Positions 55,201 to 62,188 of a stretch of 64,000 nucleotides of DNA are shown piece by piece. The stretch spans positions 62,001 through 126,000 of the forward strand of contig NZ_JBFQGA010000009.1 in assembly GCF_040932435.1 (NCBI RefSeq), given 5' to 3'. Each line of letters starts with the position of its first letter. Position 1 is the first letter of the stretch. Made by a program: the position numbers and the translations under genes. The DNA is from Kluyvera sp040932435 (GTDB lineage: Bacteria; Pseudomonadota; Gammaproteobacteria; Enterobacterales; Enterobacteriaceae). A model generated the notes under the pieces. The model saw only the letters and a list, made by a program, of their open reading frames with translations. It was not told the origin of the DNA and searched no databases.

Positions 55201-58200
55201 GGTGATTTATCATCGACCACGGTCAGGCCTGTGACCGCATTCGGTGCTGCGGTATCAACCGTGACCACAAACGGTTCGGACGGCACGGAAGGACCGCTGC
55301 CGCTGTCGACCGTGAAGGTCACGCTGTGCGAACCGTTGCCCAGTGCCGGAGACGGGGTGTACGTCCAGTTACCACTGGCATCTACAGGTATCGTCGCGAC
55401 CAGCACACCGTTATCGTAGACCCGCAGGGTACTGTTGGCGGTCGCTTTTCCGCTAAAGGTTGGCGTATCGTCGTTAGTCGCCGCGCCGTTCGTCAGCGCA
55501 CCAATTATCGGGTTGACGTTGTCATTCACCACCAGCCCGCTTATCGGCCCGGCAATCGGGGAAATCGTCAAATCAAACGTCGGTGAAGCCGGGCTGGCGT
55601 TGCCCGCCGCATCGGTGACGGTGGTTGTGAAATGATGCAGGCCGCTAGGCAGCGGTGCACTTGGGGTAAAGCTCCAGCGTCCGGTTGAATCTGCCGTGGC
55701 TTGTCCCAAGAGCGTCGTGCCGTCATACACGCTGACGGTGCCGTTCGGTTCGGCGCGCCCGGAGAAGGTTGGCGTAGTGTCGTCGGTGGTGCTGCCGCTG
55801 GTCAGTTTGCCCTGAACCGGCCCGACATCATCGGTCACGACGATGTTTATCGCGCCAAGCGGGGTTGCTGTATCCACGCTAAAGACCAGTTCTGGCGTCG
55901 GCTGGCTCACGTTGCCTGCGGCATCCACCGCCACGACCGTCAGGCTGTGAGAACCATCGCTGAGCGGAGTGGAGAGTTCCAGCCCCCAATTGCCTTTCGC
56001 ATCGGCGACTGCACGCGCTAACTCAACACCGTTGTCGTAAATAATAATTTCACTGCCCGGCTCCGCCTGTCCGCTGAGAACGGGCGTGCTGTCGTTGGTG
56101 ACATCGCCGGACACAATGGTGCCAACTACCGGGTTGGAGTTATCCGTGGCAATAAACAGCGCGACCGGCTGCGGAGCCTCGGTATCAACGACCAGCACAA
56201 AATCGGCAGACGGTGCACTGATGTTGCCTGCTAAATCGGTCACCGTGGTGGTGATAGTGTGAGATCCTTCGGTTAACGCCGTTCCCGGCGTAAAGCCCCA
56301 GTGGCCATCGCTACCCACCAGCGCAGTGCCGATAGCGATGCCGTTATTATAAATTGTCACCGTCGTACCGGCTTCCGCCATACCGCTAATAATTGGCGTG
56401 CCGTCGTTAGTCGAGTCGCCGCTGTGCAGCTGGCCGATATCCGGGTTGAGATCGTCAACAACGGTAATGTCGCCGACCGGATCTGGCACTTTGGTATCGA
56501 TAACCAAGACAAACGACTGCGGATCCATGCTGCCGTTGACGGCGAAAGTAAAGACATGTGTGCCATCGGCTAATCCCGATGGCGGCGTAAATGACCAGCC
56601 GGACAGTGGATCCACTAAGATAGAGCCGGAGATCTGCACACCATTATCGAAGACTGTCACCACAGATATTGGAGATGCCTTCCCGGTGAAGGTCGGGGTG
56701 TTATCGTTAGTTATCGCGCCGTTCGCTAGCGGCCCGGTAACCGGCGAAACATCATCGCTCACCGTCAACCCGGTAACCAGACCCGTCGGAGGCAAAATAA
56801 TAAGCTCAAAATCCGGTGATTTATCACTGACGTTGCCCGCCGCATCGGTGACTTCGGTGGTAAAGGTATGACTGCCCGGGTCCAACGGAGCGCCCGGCGT
56901 AAAGCTCCAGCTGCCGTCTGCTGCCGCCTTCACGCTGCCTAATAGCGTAGTGCCATCATAGATGCTGACCGTCGCGCCACCTTCGACGCTATTCGCAGCA
57001 CCGCTAAAGGTTGGAGTGCTATCGTCGGTGACGTCAGTGCTGTGCAACGGCCCTTGATAGCCACCGACATTATCGCTAATGTCAAAAGTGGTCATCGCCT
57101 TCGGCGCGTCGGTGTCGACCGTAAAGTTCAGCACCGTGGTGGTTGGCCCCACGTTGCCCGCCAGATCGGTGGCATTTGCCGTCAGGCTGTGCACCCCATC
57201 TTTGAGCGGCGTGGACAGCTCCAGCCCCCAGTTTCCCTGAGCATCGGCAACCGCGCTTCCCACAAGGGTATTGCCGTCGTATATATTGACCGTGCTTCCC
57301 GGCTCTGCCTTGCCGCTTAATACCGGCGTGTTATCGTTGGTTGACTGACCATTAACAAGGGTTCCCAGCCCCGGTTTCTGGTTATCGGTGGCGATAAGCA
57401 GGGTCACCGCATCCGGCGCGTGGGTATCAATGGTCACCACAAAGCCGCCGCTGTTTGAACTGGTGAGATTACCCACGGTGACCGTGGTTGAGAAGCTGTG
57501 TACACCGTCCGACAGATTGGCTGGCGTAAAGCTCCAAGCCCCTTTGGCGTCGGCCTGAACGCTGCCAAGTTTGGTGGTGCCATCGTAAATGGTGACAATG
57601 GAATTGGGGATCGCCGTGCCGCTTAGCGTAGGCGTGCTGTCATTGGTGGAACCGCCGCGGGCGATACTGCCCGTGGTTTGCGCAACGTTGTCAGTAATAA
57701 CTAGGTTTGCAACGTTATCTAGCAGGGTCGGTTCTGGGTCCGGTTTGCCTCCGGTCGTGGGCGGGTCATCGTTATTATTATGTCCCCCACCGCCGCCTCC
57801 AGCAGCTGCTGCCACGCCTATCCCAACGGCGCCTAAGATCCCAAGCCCCCAGCCCAGCGCGCTATGATTGCCGGCTTGAGCCAGCATCAGATCGTCAATG
57901 TCAGTCAGCGGCGCAAAGTGCAAGCCGGTTTGCGGATCTTTGACCCACCACAGCGCACCATTCGGGTCCTCCAATACCAGTTCATTACCGTTGCCCTGCG
58001 CATCCACGGCATAGAAGTTCTCAACGGTTATCTTCTCGCCATCCTTTAGGGTAATCACCAGATCGTTTCCACTGCGATCCAGCTCAGCGATGTCCTGCGG
58101 ATTGATTTTGAGTTTTACGATGCTAGGAGAGACAACGCTTGCGGATTCACCAGAAACGGTAGAAGTCGTGCCGCCACTCCGGGCAATAATGGAGATATTA

Positions 58201-58205
58201 GCCAT
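43251..58205 (-). CDS. bapA: BapA-like giant biofilm adhesin
   Basis: A 4984-residue type I secreted surface adhesin. Residues 1-140 are the BapA prefix-like domain ending in a Gly/Ala linker (VAAAAGGGGGG at 131-141). About 38 Ig-like repeats of roughly 103 residues fill 160-4083; each starts with a V-D-T-x-A-P motif and contains TNDxTPxxSG. The last 900 residues hold three VCBS-like modules (NTVINGxYGTLTINAQG types) and a C-terminal target domain with one RTX-like GSGGDTVVFNLL and the aspartate-rich DFSVSDGDHIDI. The protein is longer than Salmonella BapA (about 3800 residues, from memory). No cognate LapG/LapD genes are in the window. It heads the operon with its three exporters. Confidence 0.93.
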   Translation of the reverse strand: MANISIIARSGGTTSTVSGESASVVSPSIVKLKINPQDIAELDRSGNDLVITLKDGEKITVENFYAVDAQGNGNELVLEDPNGALWWVKDPQTGLHFAPLTDIDDLMLAQAGNHSALGWGLGILGAVGIGVAAAAGGGGGGHNNNDDPPTTGGKPDPEPTLLDNVANLVITDNVAQTTGSIARGGSTNDSTPTLSGTAIPNSIVTIYDGTTKLGSVQADAKGAWSFTPANLSDGVHSFSTTVTVGNLTSSNSGGFVVTIDTHAPDAVTLLIATDNQKPGLGTLVNGQSTNDNTPVLSGKAEPGSTVNIYDGNTLVGSAVADAQGNWGLELSTPLKDGVHSLTANATDLAGNVGPTTTVLNFTVDTDAPKAMTTFDISDNVGGYQGPLHSTDVTDDSTPTFSGAANSVEGGATVSIYDGTTLLGSVKAAADGSWSFTPGAPLDPGSHTFTTEVTDAAGNVSDKSPDFELIILPPTGLVTGLTVSDDVSPVTGPLANGAITNDNTPTFTGKASPISVVTVFDNGVQISGSILVDPLSGWSFTPPSGLADGTHVFTFAVNGSMDPQSFVLVIDTKVPDPVGDITVVDDLNPDIGQLHSGDSTNDGTPIISGMAEAGTTVTIYNNGIAIGTALVGSDGHWGFTPGTALTEGSHTITTTVTDLAGNISAPSADFVLVVDTEAPQPVALFIATDNSNPVVGTIVSGDVTNDSTPVLSGQAEPGSEIIIYDNGVELARAVADAKGNWGLELSTPLSDGSHSLTVVAVDAAGNVSQPTPELVFSVDTATPLGAINIVVTDDVGPVQGKLTSGSTTDDTTPTFSGRAEPNGTVSVYDGTTLLGQATADSTGRWSFTPSAPLPSGLHHFTTTVTDAAGNASPASPTFDLTISPIAGPISGLVVNDNVNPIIGALTNGAATNDDTPTFSGKATANSTLRVYDNGVLVATIPVDASGNWTYTPSPALGNGSHSVTFTVDSGSGPSVPSEPFVVTVDTAAPNAVTGLTVVDDKSPGIGQLVNGGITNDNTPIISGRAEPGTTVTIYDGGVVIGTAKVDDDGQWGFTPGTPLTDGTHHITTTVTDAAGNVSAASPDFVLGVDVTAPNPPTQFIVTDNVQANVGTVDSGAATNDSTPILSGKGEAGAEIIIYDGETEIGRTTVDALGNWGLELATPLTDGAHSLTAVAVDAAGNASQPTAAIDITVDTLAPNRVTDLVVTEDNGVLNNGQLTTDATLIFSGTAEKGTTVSVYDNGVLLGTAPVGNNGTWTFTPDAPLTTGAHTFTTQVTDSAGNTSLASDPFITSVSPPLDSVTGVMAIDNVLPVSGLVTSGGTSNDNHLTFTGNAPIGSTVTVYDNGVPVMTVQVSVLGTWIWSSVPALTEGLHNFTFTSTVGTSISAPSAPFVVTIDTHAPDPVANLTVVDDADPSIGQVANGGSTNDGTPIISGTAEPGTTVTLYDDNIYIGQVTVGADGHWGFIPSTPLVEGNHYITTQVTDAAGNTSGLSPVFVLEVDTGAPSEATNIQVYDDRAPSVGYIVSGDATNDNTPTLSGRSEANAVITIYDGNNVIGTTQANGLGIWSFTPTAVLSDGPHSLTTTVTDGAGNTSSKSPPFTLTVDTTPPAVITAMTITADTGVLAPGGSTKDTTLTVSGNSEPNSIVNIYDSDGKTLLGTVTAGPSGSWSVAIASLGEGSHSITATATDALGNTSVASPPAVVVIDLSAPAQMGAITVTDNKQPSTGVIHADDRINDNLPTLSGRAEAYSTVNIYDGLTLVATTQTDANGNWSVTPTAPLGDKSYTLTATATDAAGNTSVASPGFSFTVDTQAPNAMSGLTVAADGTPLLGGASTNDTTPSISGVSEVGATIIVYDTDGKTVLGTTVAGVGGAWTVNLPVLSEGSHTLTATSTDAAGNASVASSPVVVVIDTTPPAQISGITVSDTKLPTTGPVVGGTDINDNLPTLSGRAEANSIIKVYNGSTLIGTGQANADGDWSFAPTVALPDGNYSLTATATDSVGNVSKPSPSFSFTVDTQAPDPITALIVTDNVAPVIGNVANGGSTNDTTPTFSGKVEAGATVTLYNGAAVMATVKADSNGNWSYTSAALDQGTYHFTAKVTDSAGNASTASTDFVLTIDTAAPLTAPTFTVSDDVSPIISPVLTGGSTNDPTPTLNGFAELGSTVTIYNGTTILGTAQASAIDGSWTFTPGSNLLDGEYNLKATATDAAGNVGPASPIFDLIIDTVAPANVTNLAVSDNVSPVTGLLTSGSSTNDTTPTFTGRAEAGSTVTFYNNGNVLLGAVTADSNGQWTFTPTLSIDDVYKITTTVTDKAGNVSIGTSPIFELTIDTVKPNPVGSFVVTDDVLPVSGSVGNGKATNDTTPTLSGTAEPNSSVILFDNGVWVATVKTDGGGAWQYLPTGNLSQGQHSFTTIVEDAAGNQSVTSPPFVITVDSVAPNAVTGLLVNDTVSPVSGLLTSGNSTNDMRPTFSGSAEAGTTVALYEGTTKLGEVQVDVNGHWSLSPTDPLDPGLHNISVVVTDAAGNVSTSNPTFTLTVDTVAPDPVSTITASDNAAPQVGTITNGFTNDTTPTFSGTAEKGSTVTVYDGVKVLGTVTASATDGSWSFTPTTPLGEGAHTITATATDAAGNEGLASPTLNLTVDTIAPAVANFVVNDNEPGGKTGNLVSGDVSNDRTPTLNGTADNGGTVTIYNGTDLLGTVPVSDTGVWTFTPGSLSDGTYNFITVVTDKAGNVSGPSASFTVIVDGTAPVKPGSITATDDVANYQGTVPAGGLTNDPTPTLSGVVEANALVTIYQDGVFIGTTNADAAGRWSYTTAPLTDETYGFYVTATDKAGNVSDRSDTLSLEIDTKAPTGISILLVSDLSGAIVDSNQPTFTSLALTGELDVTINIYDNGKLLGSTTVDGAGVWQFTPNVPLADGPHNFTVTVMDKAGNESPPSAAVQVTVDTSGPNGGITDLAVYDDVQPLVGNITSGGVTNDQRPDFSGKAPAGAEITFYDNGQEIGRTTVNGDGTWSFTPSSLLDGSHLITTTVTDGGITSPPKALIQFTVDTSAPSNLGTLVVTDDQAPGLGNLTSGDTTNDKTPTFSGGIVGTEIGSTVIITDGGLEIGRATIGLTGLWSITPTIPLGEGLHNFVITVVDQAGNSSGTNFTLTIDSLPPAQITTFTLVDDVAPGLSNIAQNGFTNDTKPTLVGAAGSAEGGSTISVYDGIFLLGTTVANPDGSWSFETPTLLNGSHSLTVTATDSVGNVSIASPAANFTVDTLAPTPILALTVSNNVGSPALASGVVSNDNTPIISGRAEAGSLVTVYNGAAVVGTVTAAADGTWSLAPSSMGDGTYVLTATATDAAGNVSTPSPSFSLTIDTAAPNAPLAFTVTDNILPNTGSIANNGATNDTRPVLTGAAGSVEANALVTVYDGGTLLGTARAQADGSWSFTPLLPLGNSSHALSVTATDAAGNVSGSSPIFNVTVDTIAPVQPGAITFNDNVGSIVGNLTNGAATDDTQPLLSGTVEGGAKVNIYDNGVLLTTVTANGAGLWTFQVTTPLATGSHSFSVTATDAAGNVSLPSASFNVTVDTTAPAPISSYTVTDDVSPVTGTLTSGSATNDNRPTISGLGATPNSTVIIMDGAVEIGRADVNALGIWSFTPVTPLVDGPHSITLRVTDEAGNTSTATPAFNLTVDTSTPTVGLLPIVSDNFGAVVGDLANGARSDDNTPTLRGTVEGSAWVNIYDGSTLLATVQANASGAWTYTPSALSDGVHRFSTTVSDSAGNVSASSPVFTLTIDTTPPAAASNITVSDNVNPVSGLVANGGFTNDNTPTLNGTAEANSTVTIYNGNTVLGTALADGNGAWTFTPSALTDGTYTLSTTVTDQVGNVGARSPNFVITVDTQAPATLGALTVTDDVQPNIGTVNNNGSSNDTRPTIGGVSEVGATITIYDGAKVLGTTTAGVGGVWSFTPTVALADGAHTFTAVASDAAGNIGGTSPTFTLNIDTAAPAVITGLTVTDDVAPDLGNLTTGSITNDTRPTFAGVAEANSQVNIYDGGVVVATVTAGANGQWTWTPTTALTSTTHNFTFSATDAAGNEGPKTPVFTVTIDPTIGTQILNAVNDEVGLSLTTSVQQISGATGATQNLNVLNLGVGDLLTVNLIQTNQLPTFHVDEGASRALSLKASATGVTLLSTFDLYIYKANGDGTYSMYQKVDNLLKILLLTGSSGTVNLNLPSGDYALMLKADDGLSLLTGSQLQIISDVTTGVFVDTAGGTTTGNVITGAGGGGIDSAPNGTVVSGVSIGASSSMTTVNATGNTVINGTYGTLTINAQGGYTYALKAGVSPSSITGPEVFTYQLKAPNGSTSNATLTIDLSLPNLHASSDVVTLEVDPTPMDVNTAGISTTSLVLASVTLGTVLAANISTAGQLQIDVPEGGTRTFTLGGSVVGVALGATYDLYIYKYNPTTGQYEQSQFLDNWIKAPLLAGSNSQSFTLGSGHYVFLLKADGLLSVATFATITTSNDVTHTQQAAVESVTGNVITGAGNTSGGVDVAPAGTVVSNVNGQAVAATGNTVINGNYGTLTINAQGVYTYTLKTGQPATSLGQETFTYVIRNGSSVSTATLTISLPSVGQSAAPQSMLSTMALVSDESVVQDSTSTQTTAQAATLLASTSETTAEGTTLQVASADALENSALVLTFSTLPTANGQAVYQILDAQGHLIATGTLTADLTTLTANIALGNTVLHDGQYSILLQDTAGNALSSEFGTVLTSVAVTPEAAAAGVTVEGQITEIAQGTLWASITFVNGSGQQVTETAGSGVSQTLQGLYGTLVLHADGSYSYTLRDGVSMADLTQREQFEYTLKAADGTLSHGNLTIDLHPHVDGSDKSDITTSSAYDDTYTLGSGGDTVVFNLLDDKDASGGNGHNNHWTDFSVSDGDHIDISKLLTDWSGKSEDLGQYLSIEHTASGDTVVSIDRDGAGTQYQSTQLITLDGVQPTLEELLHQDPSAHHG
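45955..57728 (-). repeat. About 38 tandem Ig-like coding repeats, ~310 bp each
   Basis: The central 11.8 kb of bapA is a head-to-tail array. I counted 38 units by the strand motif that precedes each DNxxPxxG stretch and by TNDxTP; 11,774/38 gives about 310 bp. Units differ in sequence, and several fall into alternating types (for example, those with IISG-AEPGTTV and those with VLSG-AEPGS), suggesting block duplication. Confidence 0.85.
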
Positions 58206-59199
58206 ATGATTAGGACCTCGTCACAGAGCAGTAATGAATGAGTTATTGTTAACAACCAAACAAATATATCCCGATGTAAAACAGGCTGATAAACCGTAGC
58301 GATATGGGTTATCCACACCATTAGCAAACGATGTAAAAGCCAGAAAAATCAATGTGAAGAAATTTATTTTAGATTTATTAAGAAAATAATTTACTTGGCT
58401 AACTATTCTTTTTTATGCGCTATTCCCTAAAATCGACGACAAAAAAATACTTGCCGCCTGAATGCTCTTTTTATAGATGCCATCTATAATCGTTCATCCA
58501 TTGAATAAATCGCCAGATAAGGATTTCACAACGTATTACCCATTTTGCGACAAAGGTACCCGCACGTAGGGATTAATCTTTTACGGCAAATTTTGTGATG
58601 ACCATCATGTAATTTAATCTCCTGAAACCTCCCAAGACCGCACAAGTATTAGAAAATAAAACCTCTTTTAAGGACTTCTCATACGATTGTATGACATGAA
58701 TTAACTTTGTGTTGAGGCAACATTGAGATATGGCTCATATAAGCACAACCAAAATTAGTGGGGCTCAATCAATGCATTGATTTACATCAACAAATAACTT
58801 ATTTAAATTCAGACTAATCCTATCAATCGCTAAAAAACAATAACTTAAGTTAAATACACCAGTAACTTTCAGAATATAAAATATATCCTTAAGCACCGCT
58901 TAAATTAAAAAGAAATTCATTATCCATAATAAACTAACCTGTAAATCCCATTGCCCTTGTAGTCTATTTTTAAAAAACATCAATAGCTGGCAATTAAATA
59001 TCGATCGTGACGTCCCCCGCGAGTGCGAGGTGCATGGTCCTAAACTCAGGGAACCAAATCTGTTTTTATCATCTAGACTAGTAGGCGTAATTTAAAAAAA
59101 ATCAGATTTTAATAGGATTACTTGCACTACATGCTCCTCTTTACCCGCCTTGAAGCACCTGAATACTCACATCTTTTATCCAACGCCGGAGGTTAGACC
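58206..59199. other. 994-bp AT-rich intergenic region, bapA / hydrolase
   Basis: Contains the upstream regions of two divergent genes. I see no ORF with a credible start and ribosome site. It holds a 16-bp perfect palindrome (AATCAATG-CATTGATT, 58767-58782), a TCATAC-gatt-GTATGA inverted repeat (58679-58694) and an FNR consensus. Its low GC suits H-NS binding, expected for a regulated adhesin gene. Confidence 0.7.
58777..58790. promoter_or_regulatory. Perfect FNR box
   Basis: TTGATTTACATCAA matches all ten fixed positions of TTGAT-N4-ATCAA and, as I recall, equals the E. coli nirB site. On the plus strand ACTAAT (58813-58818) would put the box near -41.5. It is 571 bp from the bapA start and 409 bp from the hydrolase start, so the target is uncertain. 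Confidence 0.65.
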
Positions 59200-60036
59200 A
59201 TGTCATTTGTCACCACCAAAGATAACGTCAGCATCTTCTATAAAGATTGGGGCCCTAAAGAGGCACAGCCTATTTATTTCCATCACGGTTGGCCGCTTAG
59301 CGCTGATGATTGGGATACACAGATGCTGTTCTTCTTGTCGCAAGGTTTTCGCGTAATTGCGTCCGATCGTCGTGGCCACGGGCGTTCAAGCCAGGTGAGC
59401 GACGGTCATGATATGGATCACTACGCGGCCGATGTATCCGCCGTCGTAGAGCATCTCGATTTGAAAAATGTGGTCCACATTGGACACTCCACCGGCGGTG
59501 GACAGGTTGCACGCTACGTCGCGAAATTTGGCCAGCCGCAGAAGCGCGTCGCGAAAGCGGTATTGCTAAGCGCGGTGCCGCCGCTGATGGTTAAAACGCC
59601 ATCCAACCCCGGCGGTACACCGCTTGAGGTGTTTGATGGTTTCCGTCAGGCGTTAGCTGCCAATCGCGCGCAGTTCTATCTTGATGTCGCATCGGGCCCG
59701 TTTTATGGCTACAACCGTCCCGGCGCGGAAATCTCGCAGGGCACGATTCAAAACTGGTGGCGTCAGGGCATGATTGGTAGCGCCAAAGCGCATTATGAAG
59801 GAATTAAGGCGTTCTCAGAGACTGACCAGACCGAGGACCTGAAAGCCATCACCGTCCCTACACTGATTCTGCAGGGCGATGACGATCAGGTTGTACCTTA
59901 CAAAAATGCGGCGCTGCTTCAGGGCGAACTGGTCAGCAACAGTACGTTAAAAGTCTATCCAGGGTTCCCGCACGGTATGCATTCCACCCATGCTGATGTT
60001 ATTAACAAAGATATTCTGGAATTTATTCGCCGTTAA
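59200..60036 (+). CDS. Alpha/beta hydrolase, non-haem chloroperoxidase type
   Basis: A cytosolic serine hydrolase of 278 residues, very like the cofactor-free haloperoxidase/esterase family. The oxyanion HHGWP is at about 28-32, the nucleophile S97 is in GHSTGG, an acidic residue is in LQGDDDQVVP (about 229) and the histidine is H258 in PGFPHGMHSTH. No signal peptide. CGGAGG precedes the ATG. Native substrates of such enzymes are usually esters; peroxidase activity is a side reaction. It ends at a bidirectional terminator. Confidence 0.9.
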   Translation: MSFVTTKDNVSIFYKDWGPKEAQPIYFHHGWPLSADDWDTQMLFFLSQGFRVIASDRRGHGRSSQVSDGHDMDHYAADVSAVVEHLDLKNVVHIGHSTGGGQVARYVAKFGQPQKRVAKAVLLSAVPPLMVKTPSNPGGTPLEVFDGFRQALAANRAQFYLDVASGPFYGYNRPGAEISQGTIQNWWRQGMIGSAKAHYEGIKAFSETDQTEDLKAITVPTLILQGDDDQVVPYKNAALLQGELVSNSTLKVYPGFPHGMHSTHADVINKDILEFIRR

Positions 60037-60107
60037 CCGGGCGTTGTGTGGCCAAGTTAGGATTGATGGTTGGGCTTAAAAAGCTTTATGCCAGAGTTCA
60101 AAAGCAA

Positions 60108-60140
60108 AAAGGGGTTACCTTTCGGTAGCCCCTTTGTTAT
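60108..60140. terminator. Bidirectional intrinsic terminator
   Basis: AAAGGGGTTACC and GGTAGCCCCTTT (one G-T pair) flank a 4-base loop between the convergent hydrolase and vasL genes. It is followed by GTTAT on the plus strand and by TTTTTGCTTTTG on the minus strand. Confidence 0.85.
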
Positions 60141-60232
60141 TTGGCCAGCTTATTTCACGTTTCATTCAAACTAGCTCAATCCAATAACTGCATTCATATC
60201 AGCCAGTGTCACTGATATTTTTTGGTGCCAGT

Positions 60233-61600
60233 TTACTCTGAGGCACTCTGTTTTATTTCAGCATAGCGTGCAGCCAATTGTTTCAAATGCATTTCCAGTT
60301 GGGCCTTAGCTGCTGCGGGCAAAGGCGCTCCAGCAGGATTTTCTGACAATACTCGCAGTTGCTCTTCAGCCGGTATGGACTGATTAAAAGATTGCCGGAC
60401 AGCAAATACCACCGACTTCAGTTCGCTAACGGTCATATATTTGCCTTTCTGCTCATCAAGCCCGTTCAGCCGATCGCTCAGTTTTTGCAGGTGGGTCATT
60501 CCCTGATGCCAGCCATTGAGTTGTTCTTCCGGCAAGGCGCCAGCATTGCGTTGTTGCTGCCATTGCTGTACCAAGGGCTTGGCCTGCCCCGGCCATAGCG
60601 CTTGAATCTGTTCTGTCAGTTTTTGGCTGTAAGTAAGAGCCCAGTCAGGGGGCAATTTATCCAGTCGGGCAATCTGCTGCTGCGTTTGGGCAATCAGGTC
60701 CTCGGGCAACGAAGTCTGCTGGCGCAATCTCTCTAGCTGTTCAGGTATGAGAGGCGCGGGAAGCGGTGCCAGTGAAGCTAAAAACTGAGCCTGTAGCGGG
60801 TCAGGCCGGTGGAGATGCAGCCAGCCCCATACTGCTACGATGCTTATCACCAGCATGGCACACATTCCGGCGGCGAAGGACTTCCACTTTTTTACCGGAG
60901 TAGGCATTGCCGCCAAGACTTCAACATTCACCTGATGCTCTGGCTGCGTAACGTACACCCACTTCACTGCACCGTCTGGCACATCTTCAGTAAGACGACT
61001 CGCCATTGCATCATTCACAACGGCGGTAGGCAGCACGATATCTGACTCAACCGTTGGTCTTTGGCTGGCTGCGCTATCTCTGTTTTCCAGCCGAATAGCA
61101 CTGTTGTGCATCAACGTCCGCAAGGTATCTAGCTGGCTTAGATGCTTAAGCTCCAGACGCTCAAGCATCTCCCCCAAACGGGTAAGCAGTTGCTCCGCCC
61201 GATACAGCTGGCTGAGATCGCTGTAACTCAGCGGGAGCGAACGCATCCGTTGCTGTAGACGCTGACTCAGGCTGCTGAGGATTTCCATGCGAGCATGAAC
61301 GGGTTGCGGCCACAGCGCCCCCCATTGATGGCTTATCAGCGCTTCGAGTATCGCCAGCCCCTCATTGAGGCCGAACAGCCCGGCATGTTGCGTCCGCGCC
61401 AGCGTGTACCAAGCCGCCGTCTGCAGCTCCACGCCATTGTGCTCAAACAGTGAGAGGCAGAGTTTTTCGACATAATGCCAGTTCACATCCGGGCGAGCCG
61501 GATGCGTCAGCTTACTCAGTTCATCACACAAAGCGGCATAATCCGCTAGCATGCGCGGGTCACCGCCGGTTTTAATTTTACGTGTGGTGATGTTATTCAT
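60233..61600 (-). CDS. vasL: VasL-type T6SS accessory protein (ImpA N-terminal domain)
   Basis: A 455-residue TssA-like protein. The N-terminal 60-120 residues are an ImpA_N domain (GDPRMLADYAALCDEL, then WHYVE); a single membrane segment lies at about 243-264 and a helical VasL domain follows. TssA-type proteins cap and organise the sheath; the membrane-anchored form is thought to be accessory. GGAAGG lies six bases before the ATG. Last gene of the T6SS run in this window, ending at a terminator. Confidence 0.85.
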   Translation of the reverse strand: MNNITTRKIKTGGDPRMLADYAALCDELSKLTHPARPDVNWHYVEKLCLSLFEHNGVELQTAAWYTLARTQHAGLFGLNEGLAILEALISHQWGALWPQPVHARMEILSSLSQRLQQRMRSLPLSYSDLSQLYRAEQLLTRLGEMLERLELKHLSQLDTLRTLMHNSAIRLENRDSAASQRPTVESDIVLPTAVVNDAMASRLTEDVPDGAVKWVYVTQPEHQVNVEVLAAMPTPVKKWKSFAAGMCAMLVISIVAVWGWLHLHRPDPLQAQFLASLAPLPAPLIPEQLERLRQQTSLPEDLIAQTQQQIARLDKLPPDWALTYSQKLTEQIQALWPGQAKPLVQQWQQQRNAGALPEEQLNGWHQGMTHLQKLSDRLNGLDEQKGKYMTVSELKSVVFAVRQSFNQSIPAEEQLRVLSENPAGAPLPAAAKAQLEMHLKQLAARYAEIKQSASE

Positions 61601-61735
61601 GACCAGCCTTCCATTTGGTGTACCAGCAGGAAGATTATTTTTATCATTTTCATCTCCTTGATATATTTTGTTATTTTTAGCTCCGTTCCCCGTCAGCTAT
61701 TGTTCGGACAGCTAAATCCGTCGGGCTCTCTGGCC

Positions 61736-62188
61736 TTACAGACGGGTGCTCGTGTCGAGATACTGTTGTTGTTTAAGATGTCGCAGGAGCACCCGTCCTT
61801 CCGGCATAAACTCCGTGCCGTAACGCACAAGGCCAACGCCCTTGAGTTCAGCGTCAATGGCATAGCGCAGTTCGCCCGGAACGCTCTGTTCCAGCAAGAC
61901 AACAGTGATTTTTTTCAGACGCGGCTCATACTTGAGCAGAACAACCGACAGGGTGCCCATCAGCTCATGGGCCGTTCCCGGCATCCCTTGGAGAATTTTG
62001 GTCATATCCGGCAGACCGTAGTCCGGTAGATGTGCCAGCGTGCCCGCACGGCAGTTAAGGATACGCTGCATATTATCCAGAACCGATACAATGACCTGGT
62101 TCTGCTCGCTGACCTGATGCAGGTCGAGACCGCCGGTAAAGTTGCCGTAGAGCATTTCATACAGCGAAGGACTAGATGACTCACTCAT
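61736..62188 (-). CDS. tssE: TssE, T6SS baseplate protein (gp25-like)
   Basis: A 150-residue gp25/lysozyme-like baseplate component. The family hallmark is the segment NCRAGTLAHLPDYGLPD, followed by YEPRL. It overlaps the tssJ stop by 8 bases. Together with TssF and TssG it forms the wedge complex that assembles under the sheath. Confidence 0.9.
   Translation of the reverse strand: MSESSSPSLYEMLYGNFTGGLDLHQVSEQNQVIVSVLDNMQRILNCRAGTLAHLPDYGLPDMTKILQGMPGTAHELMGTLSVVLLKYEPRLKKITVVLLEQSVPGELRYAIDAELKGVGLVRYGTEFMPEGRVLLRHLKQQQYLDTSTRL

Noticed and set aside
45955..57728. CRISPR-like regular repetition
   Set aside because: The period is about 310 bp, units are diverged and coding, and there are no short identical repeats with unique spacers.
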